Source: Chromatiales bacterium (GTDB lineage: Bacteria; Pseudomonadota; Gammaproteobacteria; Steroidobacterales; GCA-2729495). From it: 38,950 nucleotides of DNA. The stretch spans positions 1-38,950 of the forward strand of contig PBZD01000016.1 in NCBI GenBank assembly GCA_002729875.1, read 5' to 3'. Position 1 is the first letter of the stretch. The number at the start of each line of letters is the position of its first letter. This document shows, one piece after another, positions 16,678 through 27,287 of this stretch. The notes below the pieces were generated by a model. It was not told the origin of the DNA. It searched no databases and saw nothing but the letters and a program-made list of their open reading frames with translations. The position numbers were made by a program, and so were the translations under genes.

Positions 16678-17769
16678 ATGAATATTCTGGGTTTGAGTTC
16701 CTATATAGCGCCGTGGCACAGTGGCAGATGTGAGGCCGCTATATTTACCGGGATAGCGGCTCGTGGCCATCGAGTCTATATGACGATGGAGGGACGCCAG
16801 GAATTCGAAGATTATTTTCGTAATCATGGCGTTCACCTGATTGATTCCTATCCGCGCGTAAAAATTGATTTTCCGGTTATAGCCAGGCTTAGGCAATTTA
16901 TCCATGCTGAGAGCATCGATGTTGTCTATGCCATGAATTCGCGGGCGATTGCCAATGCGGCATTCGCGGCGATCGGCACCGGCGTAAAAGTGGTGAACTA
17001 TCGTGGCACTGTCAGTGGTGTCTATCGTTATGATCCGACTGCATACCTGACTCATTTGCATCCCCGGGTAGACGGGATTATTTGCCAGGCTAACGCCGTG
17101 CGTGATTATTTACGCCAGCAGGTTTGGCGGGACATTAAAATTGCAACTGTTTACAAGGGTCAGGATATAAATTGGTTTACGGGTGAGCGGGCTGACATGG
17201 AAGAATTCGGGGTCGGGGCGGATGACTTCGTCGTAACCTGTGCCGCGAATGTACGGCCGAGTAAGGGCGTCGATGTATTGCTGGCCGCGACGAAACAACT
17301 GGCCGACCTCGATCGTCTGCATGTGCTGGTTGCCGGTCGCGACACGGATAACCCGCAATTTCAGTCAATTGTGGCGAATTCGCCCATGGGCGACAGAATC
17401 AGGCTGCTGGGGACCCGGGAAGATGTCGTCAAAATTATGGCGGCATCCAATTTATATGTTCAACCTTCGATTTCCGGGGAAGGCCTTTCCAAGGCCGTGC
17501 CCGAGGCGATGGCTAATAAAGTGCCTGCCATTGTTACCTCGACAGGAGGCGTTAAAGAGTTGATAGAAGAAGGCAAGACGGGCTTCGTCATACCCGTGCG
17601 TGACCCCGGGATCATGGCCGAGCGAATTCGCTATTGTTATTCACATCCTGAGGAAACAAAAAAAATGGGTGAGGCCGCACGGGTAAGGCTTGGGAAATAT
17701 TTTTCGATCGAAAATATGGTTAATGGTCATATCCGGTTTTTCACTGAGCTCCTGGCGGGAGATATATAG
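16678..17769 (+). CDS. Glycosyltransferase family 4 protein
   Basis: 363 residues in the GT-B fold. The N-terminal half has MNILGLSSYIAPWHSGRCE and a Rossmann-like strand/helix pattern. The nucleotide-sugar half begins near FVVTCAANVRPSKGVDVLLAA, and the GT4 EX7E-type motif is EGLSKAVPEAMANKVPAIV followed by TGGVKELI. The C-terminus (GKYFSIENMVNGHIRFFTELL) is complete for the family. It probably adds a sugar in envelope or exopolysaccharide synthesis; donor and acceptor are unknown. It stands alone among unrelated genes, with more A/T-rich stretches than its neighbours, no good Shine-Dalgarno sequence, and a PBP4 remnant starting 2 bases after its stop. This suggests that it arrived by a rearrangement that removed most of the PBP4 gene. 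Confidence 0.88.
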   Translation: MNILGLSSYIAPWHSGRCEAAIFTGIAARGHRVYMTMEGRQEFEDYFRNHGVHLIDSYPRVKIDFPVIARLRQFIHAESIDVVYAMNSRAIANAAFAAIGTGVKVVNYRGTVSGVYRYDPTAYLTHLHPRVDGIICQANAVRDYLRQQVWRDIKIATVYKGQDINWFTGERADMEEFGVGADDFVVTCAANVRPSKGVDVLLAATKQLADLDRLHVLVAGRDTDNPQFQSIVANSPMGDRIRLLGTREDVVKIMAASNLYVQPSISGEGLSKAVPEAMANKVPAIVTSTGGVKELIEEGKTGFVIPVRDPGIMAERIRYCYSHPEETKKMGEAARVRLGKYFSIENMVNGHIRFFTELLAGDI

Positions 17770-17771
17770 GA

Positions 17772-18179
17772 TTTTCCACCGTAGTCTGCGCGGAATATCG
17801 TGCCGAACGTGGACTGGATTTTCCGGGCTTGTGGATTGACAATGGTGCCGGATTATCGCGGTATGCTCGCTTAGCAGCGCGTAGTCAGGCGGGGCTACGG
17901 GTTGCTGTCGACCACAGTATCTATCGTGCCGAGTTTGTTACGTTACTGGCGCCGACCGGAATCGACGGCACGCTGCGACGCAGATTTCGCAAACAAAGCC
18001 TGGCCGGGCATATAAACCAGAAAACCGGTCGGCTTGATGATTTGATTAATGATTGGCTATGTTCGCAGTCGCTTTGGCTATGATTATGTAGTTGTTGATA
18101 TTCAGAACGATGTCGATGTTCACCGGGGGCGGGGGAAGAAGCGCAAAATGCGTTATTAAGATGGGTGCAAGAACAGTGA
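17772..18179 (+). pseudogene. dacB: C-terminal remnant of PBP4-type D-Ala-D-Ala carboxypeptidase (dacB), frameshifted
   Basis: Translation from 17772 gives TVVCAEYRAERGLDF, then IDNGAGLSRYARLAAR, GIDGTLRRRF and QKTGRLDD. These match the C-terminal quarter of peptidase S13/PBP4, including the active-site KTG. Near 18051 an extra base shifts the frame, and the homology goes on as IGYVRSRFGYDYVVVDIQND in the next frame. In the G-rich run near 18130 a missing base restores the first frame, giving EEAQNALLRWVQEQ and a TGA at 18177-18179, where PBP4 proteins normally end. The SxxK and SxN motifs and about three quarters of the protein are absent, because homology begins directly after the glycosyltransferase stop. 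The remnant cannot be an active enzyme. The two shifts could be sequencing errors, but the truncation would remain. Confidence 0.87.
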
Positions 18180-18784
18180 TTGATCAGTGGAAATACCATG
18201 CCGTTATTGTTTGCGGATTATGGATTGGATTCGGCAGCGCATCGGCTGAAACGGCTTATGTTACCGATAGCCTGCAGCTTGGCGTTCATCAGTTACCCGA
18301 TACCAGCGATCGGGCATTCACACAGCTTAAGAGCGGTGAGCGCGTAGAGACATCCGAAGAAAACCGATATCGTATACGGGTCACCCTTAAGGATGGACGC
18401 ACGGGTTGGGTTAAGAAAAATTATCTGGTTACAAAGAAGCCGGCTATTTTGCGGGTGGCAGAAGTTGAGCAGGAACGAGATGAAGCAATTGCCGAACTCA
18501 AGTCACTGGCCTCGGGGCTTAAAGGTCGTGAGGCCCGGATCAGTGAAATCGAAGTGCAGCTTGCGGCTCGAGAGGCCGGTGCTGAGGCAGAAATGGATGA
18601 ACTGGTGCAACTCAGGGTAGAAAATGTTGATCTTGCCGAGCGTCTCGCAGTCTATGCGTTCAGCGTACCGGGCACCTTGTTTTTTGTGGCGGCTGCCGCA
18701 AGCTTTGTGGTTGGGTTTCTCCTGTCCTGGTGGTGGTTCGATCATCGTGCCCGGCTACGTCATGGAGGCTTTCGTATCCACTGA
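18161..18784 (+). CDS. SH3 and membrane-anchor protein, YgiM/TIGR04211 family
   Basis: About 207 residues. A signal peptide ends at SASA (about residue 29). A bacterial SH3-like domain follows (TAYVTDSLQLGVHQLPDTSDRAF..LKSGERVE, then GRTGWVKKNYL), then a coiled-coil stretch rich in Glu/Ala/Arg (about 105-170), and a C-terminal membrane helix with a short basic tail. This is the layout of E. coli YgiM. It is probably an envelope protein; its function is not established. The ATG at 18161 is one start choice. A GTG at 18176 forms GTGA with the PBP4-remnant stop, suggesting the gene was once coupled to intact dacB. The longest frame, from 18092, is unlikely because it has no signal peptide at its start and overlaps the remnant. 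Confidence 0.83.
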   Translation: MGARTVIDQWKYHAVIVCGLWIGFGSASAETAYVTDSLQLGVHQLPDTSDRAFTQLKSGERVETSEENRYRIRVTLKDGRTGWVKKNYLVTKKPAILRVAEVEQERDEAIAELKSLASGLKGREARISEIEVQLAAREAGAEAEMDELVQLRVENVDLAERLAVYAFSVPGTLFFVAAAASFVVGFLLSWWWFDHRARLRHGGFRIH

Positions 18785-18827
18785 ACTTGCAAGCTGTAAT
18801 GCAATCAGGAGTTAGCGACAGTGTCGG

Positions 18828-21800
18828 TCAGGTGCTCTGTGAGGTTGCAATTCCGCCCGTCCGCCGTACCCGGAGATTCTCGACCAGGGAGTAGACAGCC
18901 GGGACAACGATGAGTGATAACAGTGTCGAAGTCACCATGCCACCAACTACGGCCACCGCCATAGGTGCCGAGAGTTCAACGCCGGCACCGAGTCCGAGTG
19001 CCGGTACCATCATTGCGAAAATAATTGTGAATGATGTCATCAGGATCGGACGCAGACGCATCGGGCAGGCCTCCAGCAGGGCCGCATCAATCGCCATACC
19101 CTCATCGCGCAACTGATTGGTACGGTCGACAAGTAAGATCGAATTCTTTGCGACAAGGCCCATTAACAGCACCAGGCCGGTCATCGAGAATACATTGAGG
19201 GTATGGTCAAAGAGGTTAAGTGCTGCGATTCCGCCGATAATCGCAAGCGGTTGTGCCACCATGATAATCAGCGGCTGCGAATATGAATTAAACTGGCTTG
19301 CCAGCACCATGTAAACGAGTACCAGCGAGAGCAGGAAAGCGAAACCGAGTGAATTGGATGTGTTGCCGAGTTGTTTGGCGCGGCCGAGCATCTGCAATGA
19401 ATATCCCGGAGGCAATACATCAGTTGCAACGCTATTCAGGCGTTTGATCGCATCACTAAGCGAGATTGTCGGGTCGCTGTAAAAATAGGCGGCATATTGT
19501 CGGTCGAGCCGTGAAATAACGGCCGGACCAAGATTCTGCTCGAATTTTGCAACCGAATCGAGGCGTGCGAGTGCGCGATTCGGAGTGCGCAGATAGATCT
19601 TGCTCATATCGGCCAGGTTGAAGTCGCCGGCCGCCTTGAGACGAATATCGTAGCGTTCACCGTCGCCCGGCTCGTCGCTGAATTTTGCAACATTAAGGCC
19701 CCCGGCCAGCACATTGGCAGCCTCGGCAATGCTTAGTGTCGACAGGCCGAACTCGGCGGCAAGCTCACGATTAACCGTAAGACTTGTTTGCGGTAAATCA
19801 AGATTCAGATCAAGATCAAAACTTCCCATCTCCGGGTCTGTAGACAAGCGGTCGAGTAACTCACGCGACAATCGTGCAACGCCCACCAGATCGGGACCTG
19901 TCAGCGCAAAGTTCAGGGCCTCGCCGCGGGCTGTGCCGGTGAAGGTAAATGCCGACGGGAATGCCCGTACGCCCGGTAGTTTTTCGAGTTTCTCACGTAC
20001 TAAAGGTATCAGTTCGTATTGTTTCAACCGGCGCTGTTCCGGCGGTACCATACTGGCGTAGATTATGCCTTCGGTGACCTGTGATGACCGGCCACGGCCC
20101 ATTGTTGCATACGCTGTGGAGATATCGTCAAAAGACAGCAGTATCTTCTCGACCTCAGCCATTCGGTTACTTCCGTAGGCAAGGCTGGAGCCGAGCGGTG
20201 TCTTGACGACGACCTGGAAACTGCCCTCATCTTCAGGTGGGAAGAATTCACCGCCCAGTCCAAAGAAAAATACCGGCGTCAGCAGTACGATCAGCAGTGC
20301 GGCAAGCAGTACTTTCAATCGGTGGCCGAGGGTCCACGCGATGATTAAACGATATTGATGATCCAGGCCTTTTAAGGTGCGAGTTATACCCGTATAGATG
20401 GAGCCGCCATGGTGCTCGACCTTTATATAGCGAGAACAAAGCATCGGTGTCAGCGTAATCGAAACGAATAGCGATACGAGTACACCACAGGCGACAACCA
20501 CGCCGAACGCCCGAAACAGCTTGCCCGGAATGCCGTCCATAAACAGCACCACGGTAAAAATGGCCGCAAGTGTCAGTGTCGATGCGACGATAGCCAGCAG
20601 GACCTGGTTGGTGCCTTCAGTGGCCGCATTGACCCGGTTTTTTTCCCCGGCTTCAAGACGCCGCTGAATATTTTCCAGTACAACGATTGCGTCATCGACC
20701 ACGACGCCGATCAATATCAGCAAGGCGAGCATGGTGACAACATTCAGTGTGTAGTCGAGAAAATACATGACGAGAACAGCACCGAGCAGCGATACCGGGA
20801 TAGCTGCGGAGACGATTAATGTTGCGCGGATACTGCGCAGGAAGAACCAGACGACGAGCGCGGCAAAAATAGCGCCTGCGAACAGGTGTTCTTCCATCGA
20901 TGCAATCAGTTGGAGGATATACTCGCTGTCATCGTTTGATATAAACAACTGAATACCCGGTGGTAATTGCGGAATTACGTCTTCATTAAGACGTCGTTTG
21001 ATCTCACGGCTAATCTCGACTGTATTGCGGCCGGCAATTTTGACGATGCCAAGACCAATGCCCGGCTCTGTGTTGAAGCGGCCGAAAGTCCGGTTGTCGG
21101 AGAGTCCGTCTTCAACGTCGGCGACATCACGCAGGTAGATTGTGCTGCCGTCGCGATAGCCCAGAATCAGGCCCTCCAGGTCTTCCGGATGATGGTACTC
21201 AAGATCGAGCTTCAGTAATTCTTCGTGTTCGGCGTCTACCAGGTAGCCTCCCGGTAATTGGATGTGCTCATTGCGAAATGCCGTGATGATATCCTGCACC
21301 GTGATGCCAAATGCAGTCAGCTGGTCCAGATCCAGGTTGACCCGAATCGTGCGTGGTCGCAGTCCACCGATGATGATGCTGCCGACGCCGTCTACCGTTT
21401 CTAGTTTCTTCTTGACGCCGCGTGCGATCTGGTTCAGTTGCTGCAGTGTCCGGTTGCCGATAATTGTCAGCCAGAACACCGGAAATGCGCTGGTCTCTGT
21501 TTTCGTGATGATCGGAGGTTCGGCCTGATCCGGCAATAGCCGCAGCACCTCACTCACCTTGGCCTGTACCTCGTTAAAGGCAACATCGATATCTTTGCCG
21601 AGATCAAATGATGGTGTGATGATGGATTGGCCGGGCGATGAAGTTGAAACCAGCTCATCTATCGCCGGGATACTTGCTACCGCGCCTTCAAGGACATTCG
21701 TGACGCTGACATCGACATTCTCCGGATTTGCTCCGAGTAGTCGGGTTGTAATCTGGATTTTGGCAAAATCTATGTTAGGTACGCGCTCTACTCCGATATC

Positions 21801-21890
21801 CTGATACGCGACGATACCGAACATTACTATCGCAAGATTTAACATTGCGGCGAACACGTAACGTTTGACTGAGATCGACGCGAGGCTCAT
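18828..21890 (-). CDS. Efflux RND transporter permease subunit (HAE1 family)
   Basis: About 1020 residues. The ATG at 21888-21890 (MSLASISVKRYVFAAML) is preferred over a longer frame from 21923, because it sits 4 bp after the adaptor stop and matches the usual RND N-terminus. It has twelve expected membrane helices: one N-terminal, a block from about 330 to 530, one after the first porter half, and a block from about 850 to 1005. The conserved GVVVDDAIVVLENI segment holds the proton-relay Asp pair in helix 4. GVERVPNIDFAKIQI and the large periplasmic porter and docking regions are typical. It should pump hydrophobic or toxic compounds from the periplasm using the proton gradient; the substrate is unknown. 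It forms an operon with the adaptor. No TolC-type gene is in the window. Confidence 0.95.
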   Translation of the reverse strand: MSLASISVKRYVFAAMLNLAIVMFGIVAYQDIGVERVPNIDFAKIQITTRLLGANPENVDVSVTNVLEGAVASIPAIDELVSTSSPGQSIITPSFDLGKDIDVAFNEVQAKVSEVLRLLPDQAEPPIITKTETSAFPVFWLTIIGNRTLQQLNQIARGVKKKLETVDGVGSIIIGGLRPRTIRVNLDLDQLTAFGITVQDIITAFRNEHIQLPGGYLVDAEHEELLKLDLEYHHPEDLEGLILGYRDGSTIYLRDVADVEDGLSDNRTFGRFNTEPGIGLGIVKIAGRNTVEISREIKRRLNEDVIPQLPPGIQLFISNDDSEYILQLIASMEEHLFAGAIFAALVVWFFLRSIRATLIVSAAIPVSLLGAVLVMYFLDYTLNVVTMLALLILIGVVVDDAIVVLENIQRRLEAGEKNRVNAATEGTNQVLLAIVASTLTLAAIFTVVLFMDGIPGKLFRAFGVVVACGVLVSLFVSITLTPMLCSRYIKVEHHGGSIYTGITRTLKGLDHQYRLIIAWTLGHRLKVLLAALLIVLLTPVFFFGLGGEFFPPEDEGSFQVVVKTPLGSSLAYGSNRMAEVEKILLSFDDISTAYATMGRGRSSQVTEGIIYASMVPPEQRRLKQYELIPLVREKLEKLPGVRAFPSAFTFTGTARGEALNFALTGPDLVGVARLSRELLDRLSTDPEMGSFDLDLNLDLPQTSLTVNRELAAEFGLSTLSIAEAANVLAGGLNVAKFSDEPGDGERYDIRLKAAGDFNLADMSKIYLRTPNRALARLDSVAKFEQNLGPAVISRLDRQYAAYFYSDPTISLSDAIKRLNSVATDVLPPGYSLQMLGRAKQLGNTSNSLGFAFLLSLVLVYMVLASQFNSYSQPLIIMVAQPLAIIGGIAALNLFDHTLNVFSMTGLVLLMGLVAKNSILLVDRTNQLRDEGMAIDAALLEACPMRLRPILMTSFTIIFAMMVPALGLGAGVELSAPMAVAVVGGMVTSTLLSLIVVPAVYSLVENLRVRRTGGIATSQST

Positions 21891-21894
21891 GGCG

Positions 21895-22965
21895 TTACTC
21901 GATGACCGATACTTCGCTGCCATCGGTTAGAAAACCGGCACCATCGACGATGACGGTTTCACTGCCATGCAGACCGCTGCGAATTTCGACAAACCTGCCG
22001 CTGCGTTGTCCGCGCTCTACCTGTTGTTCAGAGACATTTTTACCGTTGAGCACATAGACGACATTACCAGCCGGGCGGCGTACGATGGATATTTGCGGTA
22101 CCATGATGACTTCTTCACGGGTTTCGATGATTACCTCGGCACGCACGCTGGCGCCGGGGCGCCAGTTGCCGGGGTTGATGAGGTCGATAATAACCGCAAC
22201 CGAACGATTCGCCGGATTAATGCCCGGCCGGATATCGGTAATTTTTGCCGCCACCGGGGTACTGGTCGAAGCGGGTGAACTAAGCCGCACACTCAGGCCG
22301 GGGCGCAGCAACGGTGCTCGGTATTCGGGGAACGGCAGCCGTACGCGCAGATTTTCAACATCGATCAGATCAAAGGCAATCATCCCCGTCTGCAGATAAT
22401 CACCAACATCGATGTGGCGTACGCCAATTTCTGCACGTACCGGTGCGACCAGTTCCGTTTCGGTCAGGCGCCGCTGGCTATCCGCCACCTGGGTGTTTGC
22501 TCCGGCCAGTTGTTCGGTTAATGCTGCCAGGTCTCCTGCTACATTCTCCAACTGATCCTGGGCAATCAGCTTGTTCGCAAACAGTTGCTGAGAGCGTTCA
22601 AACTCCCGGTTTTTTTTTGCATGCAGCGCTTCCAGTCGCCGCACTTCAGCCTGACTGGCTTTTTTGGCCAATCGGTACTGCTCGTTGTCGATACGCGCCA
22701 ACACTTCACCTGCTTCGACACCCTGGCCTTCATCGACAAGTACGGTGACTACTTCACCGGCTACCTGTGCGGCTATCTGCGGTGAACGGCGGCTCTGAAT
22801 GATGCCGACAGCCGTTTCGATCTGCTCTACATTCATGCGATCAACCTGGGTCGTCGTGACGCGAATAACGCGACCCTGGGCAGGGGCATCGGTAATCGTG
22901 AGCAGCAACACGGATGCAGCCAGCAAAAGTTTGCTTATGGCTGGTAGAGGCAGGGCTGAGGGCAT
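21895..22965 (-). CDS. Efflux RND transporter periplasmic adaptor subunit
   Basis: 356 residues with an N-terminal signal/membrane segment (LLLAASVLLLTITDAPAQG). It contains a biotinyl-lipoyl-like half near 60-95 (IAAQVAGEVVTVLVDEGQGV), an alpha-helical hairpin about 95-165 rich in Lys/Glu/Gln, the second lipoyl half with ELVAPVRAEIGVRHIDVGD, a beta-barrel region with LRPGLSVRLS, and a C-terminal membrane-proximal domain. This is the MFP/HlyD-type adaptor of RND tripartite pumps. It lies 4 bp upstream of the pump gene and so is co-transcribed with it. Confidence 0.94.
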   Translation of the reverse strand: MPSALPLPAISKLLLAASVLLLTITDAPAQGRVIRVTTTQVDRMNVEQIETAVGIIQSRRSPQIAAQVAGEVVTVLVDEGQGVEAGEVLARIDNEQYRLAKKASQAEVRRLEALHAKKNREFERSQQLFANKLIAQDQLENVAGDLAALTEQLAGANTQVADSQRRLTETELVAPVRAEIGVRHIDVGDYLQTGMIAFDLIDVENLRVRLPFPEYRAPLLRPGLSVRLSSPASTSTPVAAKITDIRPGINPANRSVAVIIDLINPGNWRPGASVRAEVIIETREEVIMVPQISIVRRPAGNVVYVLNGKNVSEQQVERGQRSGRFVEIRSGLHGSETVIVDGAGFLTDGSEVSVIE

Positions 22966-23011
22966 ACGAATAATCTGTTGGTATTATTTATTGCAACGTA
23001 GTCTACTGGTA

Positions 23012-23026
23012 AACCGGCAGCCGGTT
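23012..23026. other. Short perfect hairpin between amtB and the RND operon
   Basis: AACCGG and CCGGTT are separated by CAG. The stem is only 6 bp and no U-run follows on the minus strand, so it is at best a weak end signal for glnK-amtB. Confidence 0.25.
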
Positions 23027-23132
23027 ATAGCGACGATCCCGTTTAATCCACTGCATGGCGGCAGAGCAATAGTAATGCGTTTGGTCGGGGCCGGCTATCA
23101 GCCCGCTGGTAATCGTCGCAGCAGATCACTTG

Positions 23133-24434
23133 CTACAAGTTATAGCCTTGTTCATCATGCAACACTATATCGAGTCCTTTAGTTTCCTCATCTACGGAGA
23201 CCCGCAACCCCATTGATACATCGATTATCTTCAGGATGGCGAAGGTCACCAGTCCACACCAAGCCAATGTCGCAACGGCGCCCAGCGCCTGAACCCCAAG
23301 TTGACTGCTAATCGTCATGCCGTCAGGCAATCCAAACCCGCTGAAAATACCCAGATTTGGGGCGGCAAATACGCCGGTCAGCAGGATGCCAAGGCATCCA
23401 CCGACACCATGTACGGAAAATACATCGAGCGAATCATCGATTTTAAACCGTCGTTTAATCATTTGTGTCGCTGTGAAGCACATACTGCCACCGAGCACGC
23501 CGATAATGAGCGCTCCGCCGGGACCGACAAACCCGGAAGCTGGTGTGATCGTGCCAAGTCCGGCAACCATGCCGGTGACAATGCCCAGCATGCTGGGTTT
23601 GCCAAACCGCATCCATTCACGGCTCATCCATGCCAATGAACCCGCCGCAGCGCCTATATGTGTTACCAGCATTGCCATGCCGGCCGAACCGTTTGCAGCG
23701 ATTGCACTGCCTGCATTGAAACCGAACCAACCGACCCACAGCATTCCCGCACCCATAAATGTCATTGGCAAATTATGCGGCGGCATCGGGGTTTGCGGAA
23801 AACCTTTGCGATTTCCCATAACCAGCGCTGCAACCAGCGCCGCAACACCGGCATTAATATGCACGACAGCACCACCGGCAAAATCCATAAAATCAAGTTC
23901 AGCCAGCCAGCCACCGCCCCAAACCCAGTGTGCAATTGGAATATAAACAAGCAACAACCAAAGGGTCGTGAAAAGAAACATGGAGCTGAACCGCATGCGC
24001 TCGGCAAAACCACCGACAATCAGTGCGGGCGTGATAATTGCAAACGTCATCTGGAACATGATAAACACCGTTTCCGGGATCGTACCCTCCACGGAATCGG
24101 TGCCCACACCGGCCAGAAAACTCTTCTCCAGGCCGCCGATAAAGGCCTGCGCCCCACCGCCATTTGTGGCGAACAGGCTGTAGCCACATATTAACCAGAC
24201 AATCGAGACCATGCAGGCAATCGCAAAACATTGCATTAATACAGACAACACATTGCGCGACTGTACGAGACCGGAATAAAACAGCGCGAGCCCAGGCAGC
24301 GTCATAAACAATACGAGTGCGGTTGAAGTCAGCATCCAGGCCGTATCACCGGTATCAATTTCGGCCGCGACCGCCGCCTCCGGCAGCATTAAAATCATGA
24401 ACAGCAAAACAGCCGGCAGAATAAATCTTCCCAT
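23133..24434 (-). CDS. amtB: Ammonium transporter AmtB
   Basis: About 433 residues. A signal peptide (MGRFILPAVLLF...AVAA) is followed by eleven membrane helices of the Amt family. The twin pore histidines lie in VVHINAGVAAL and FSVHGVGGCLG, with the conserved Asp in ELDFMDFAGG. LPGLALFYSGLVQSRNVLS and WVGWFGFNAGSA are family signatures. It carries ammonium across the inner membrane. I chose the ATG at 24432-24434 because AGGGG sits 8 bases before it; a GTG at 24461 would add nine residues. It lies 56 bp downstream of glnK in the classic glnK-amtB pair, so GlnK should bind and block the channel when nitrogen is plentiful. Confidence 0.96.
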   Translation of the reverse strand: MGRFILPAVLLFMILMLPEAAVAAEIDTGDTAWMLTSTALVLFMTLPGLALFYSGLVQSRNVLSVLMQCFAIACMVSIVWLICGYSLFATNGGGAQAFIGGLEKSFLAGVGTDSVEGTIPETVFIMFQMTFAIITPALIVGGFAERMRFSSMFLFTTLWLLLVYIPIAHWVWGGGWLAELDFMDFAGGAVVHINAGVAALVAALVMGNRKGFPQTPMPPHNLPMTFMGAGMLWVGWFGFNAGSAIAANGSAGMAMLVTHIGAAAGSLAWMSREWMRFGKPSMLGIVTGMVAGLGTITPASGFVGPGGALIIGVLGGSMCFTATQMIKRRFKIDDSLDVFSVHGVGGCLGILLTGVFAAPNLGIFSGFGLPDGMTISSQLGVQALGAVATLAWCGLVTFAILKIIDVSMGLRVSVDEETKGLDIVLHDEQGYNL

Positions 24435-24490
24435 CACTACACCCCTGATTATTTTCTTCACAATTGCAGCCGGGCAATGATTTCCATAAC

Positions 24491-26195
<1,705 letters not shown>

Positions 26196-26210
26196 CACAA
26201 GGAGTTACTG

Positions 26211-26795
26211 TTGGTTAAAAAATCCATTGATGTGCTTGTTAACACATCACCAGACTGGGTCAAGGTCGTCTGCCGGGATTTCAATGCATTTCTGCTTGAC
26301 CATGCCAACTGTGAGCGTAAGGCTTCAGCCATGGCTATGAGTTTCATCGTCAAGTACCCGGACCGGCCTGCTCTGATTCCGGCCATGATCGACCTGGCCC
26401 TTGAGGAAACCGAGCATTTTCGGGATGTTTACGAGATTTGTGCTGCCCGCAGGCTGACTCTGCGGAAAGACGAACCGGATTTGTACGCCAACCAATTGCT
26501 TATAGCGGCCCGGCACGGACGAGATGAACGCCTGATTGATCGCATGCTGATAGCCTCGGTTATCGAGTCGCGCGGCGCGGAACGTTTTGCGCTGCTGGGT
26601 CGTGAACTGGAAGATGAGACCATGCGGGCATTTTATAGCCGTCTCGGCAAAGCAGAACTTAAGCACGGACACCTGTTTGTGCACTTGTTGCTCAAAGAGT
26701 TTGACGCACAACTCATTTACCCGCGTCTGCATGAACTGCTGGAACTCGAAGCCGCAATAGTGGCAGATCTTGAATTGCGGCCCGCTCTGCACTGA
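26211..26795 (+). CDS. miaE: tRNA 2-methylthio-N6-isopentenyl adenosine-37 hydroxylase MiaE
   Basis: About 194 residues. A diiron monooxygenase of ferritin-like fold that hydroxylates ms2i6A37 of tRNAs reading U-starting codons. Iron ligands are visible in DHANCERKAS, LEETEHF, VIESRGAERF and AELKHGHLF, the usual E / ExxH pattern twice over. The length fits the short Pseudomonas-type enzymes. The start is probably TTG at 26211, because AAGGAG lies 6 bases before it; the longest frame opens at GTG 26184, inside the divergent glycosyltransferase start. MiaA and MiaB are not in the window but should exist elsewhere. Confidence 0.92.
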   Translation: MVKKSIDVLVNTSPDWVKVVCRDFNAFLLDHANCERKASAMAMSFIVKYPDRPALIPAMIDLALEETEHFRDVYEICAARRLTLRKDEPDLYANQLLIAARHGRDERLIDRMLIASVIESRGAERFALLGRELEDETMRAFYSRLGKAELKHGHLFVHLLLKEFDAQLIYPRLHELLELEAAIVADLELRPALH

Positions 26796-26825
26796 GTAAA
26801 AAAATGCGTCAAATTTATCCGCCAG

Positions 26826-27209
26826 TCATTCAACCGGATGACCGCCGGCCTGCCAGCCGAGCATGTGCCCCTCAAGTTCGATGATCCTGGTAAAGCCCCT
26901 GCTGTGCAGGAACGCATCCGCAGCGACTGCGCGTCGGCCTGACCGGCAGTACAGTATGATGGGTTTATTTTTATGGCTTTCCAGTTCGGCGATGCGTGCC
27001 TTGAGCTCGGTATGGGGAATATTTATAGCGCCGGGAATGTGACCGTCTGCAAACTCATCTTGTGATCTGACGTCGAGGATTAGCGGCACTTTGCCGGCGA
27101 CGATCAGCGCATCAAGATCAACCGCGGTTATTGGTTTATTGCTGTGCGCACCGCTAATACTACATACAGTTAACAGGGCAAAAGCAATAATCAGTGTAAG
27201 TTTGTTCAT
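26826..27209 (-). CDS. Periplasmic rhodanese-like protein
   Basis: 127 residues. A signal peptide (about 1-22, MNKLTLIIAFALLTVCSISG) is followed by a single rhodanese domain: LILDVRSQDEFADGHIPGAINIP, then the active-site loop YCRSGRRA with Cys88. The substrate may be sulfane sulfur or another thiol; single-domain exported rhodaneses are poorly defined. The ATG at 27207-27209 is chosen over a TTG six codons upstream because it begins the signal peptide. It is the last gene of the MsrPQ/DUF547 strand block, 78 bp after msrQ. Confidence 0.9.
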   Translation of the reverse strand: MNKLTLIIAFALLTVCSISGAHSNKPITAVDLDALIVAGKVPLILDVRSQDEFADGHIPGAINIPHTELKARIAELESHKNKPIILYCRSGRRAVAADAFLHSRGFTRIIELEGHMLGWQAGGHPVE

Positions 27210-27287
27210 GGTGCATGATCTCCGCAAAGCGTTCAGATTGCTGCGATCTTATCATCTGGATGTCAATATCCTGTCATGGATGGCCGG

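Noticed and set aside
17829-18083. 84-codon ORF as an independent small gene
   Set aside because: Its residues are the PBP4 C-terminal segment and its homology starts upstream of its TTG and continues in another frame; it is part of a pseudogene.
23012-23026. Hairpin as intrinsic terminator of glnK-amtB
   Set aside because: Stem of only 6 bp and no U-run on the minus strand.
23301-24194. Several plus-strand ORFs over amtB
   Set aside because: Shadows of the amtB coding frame.
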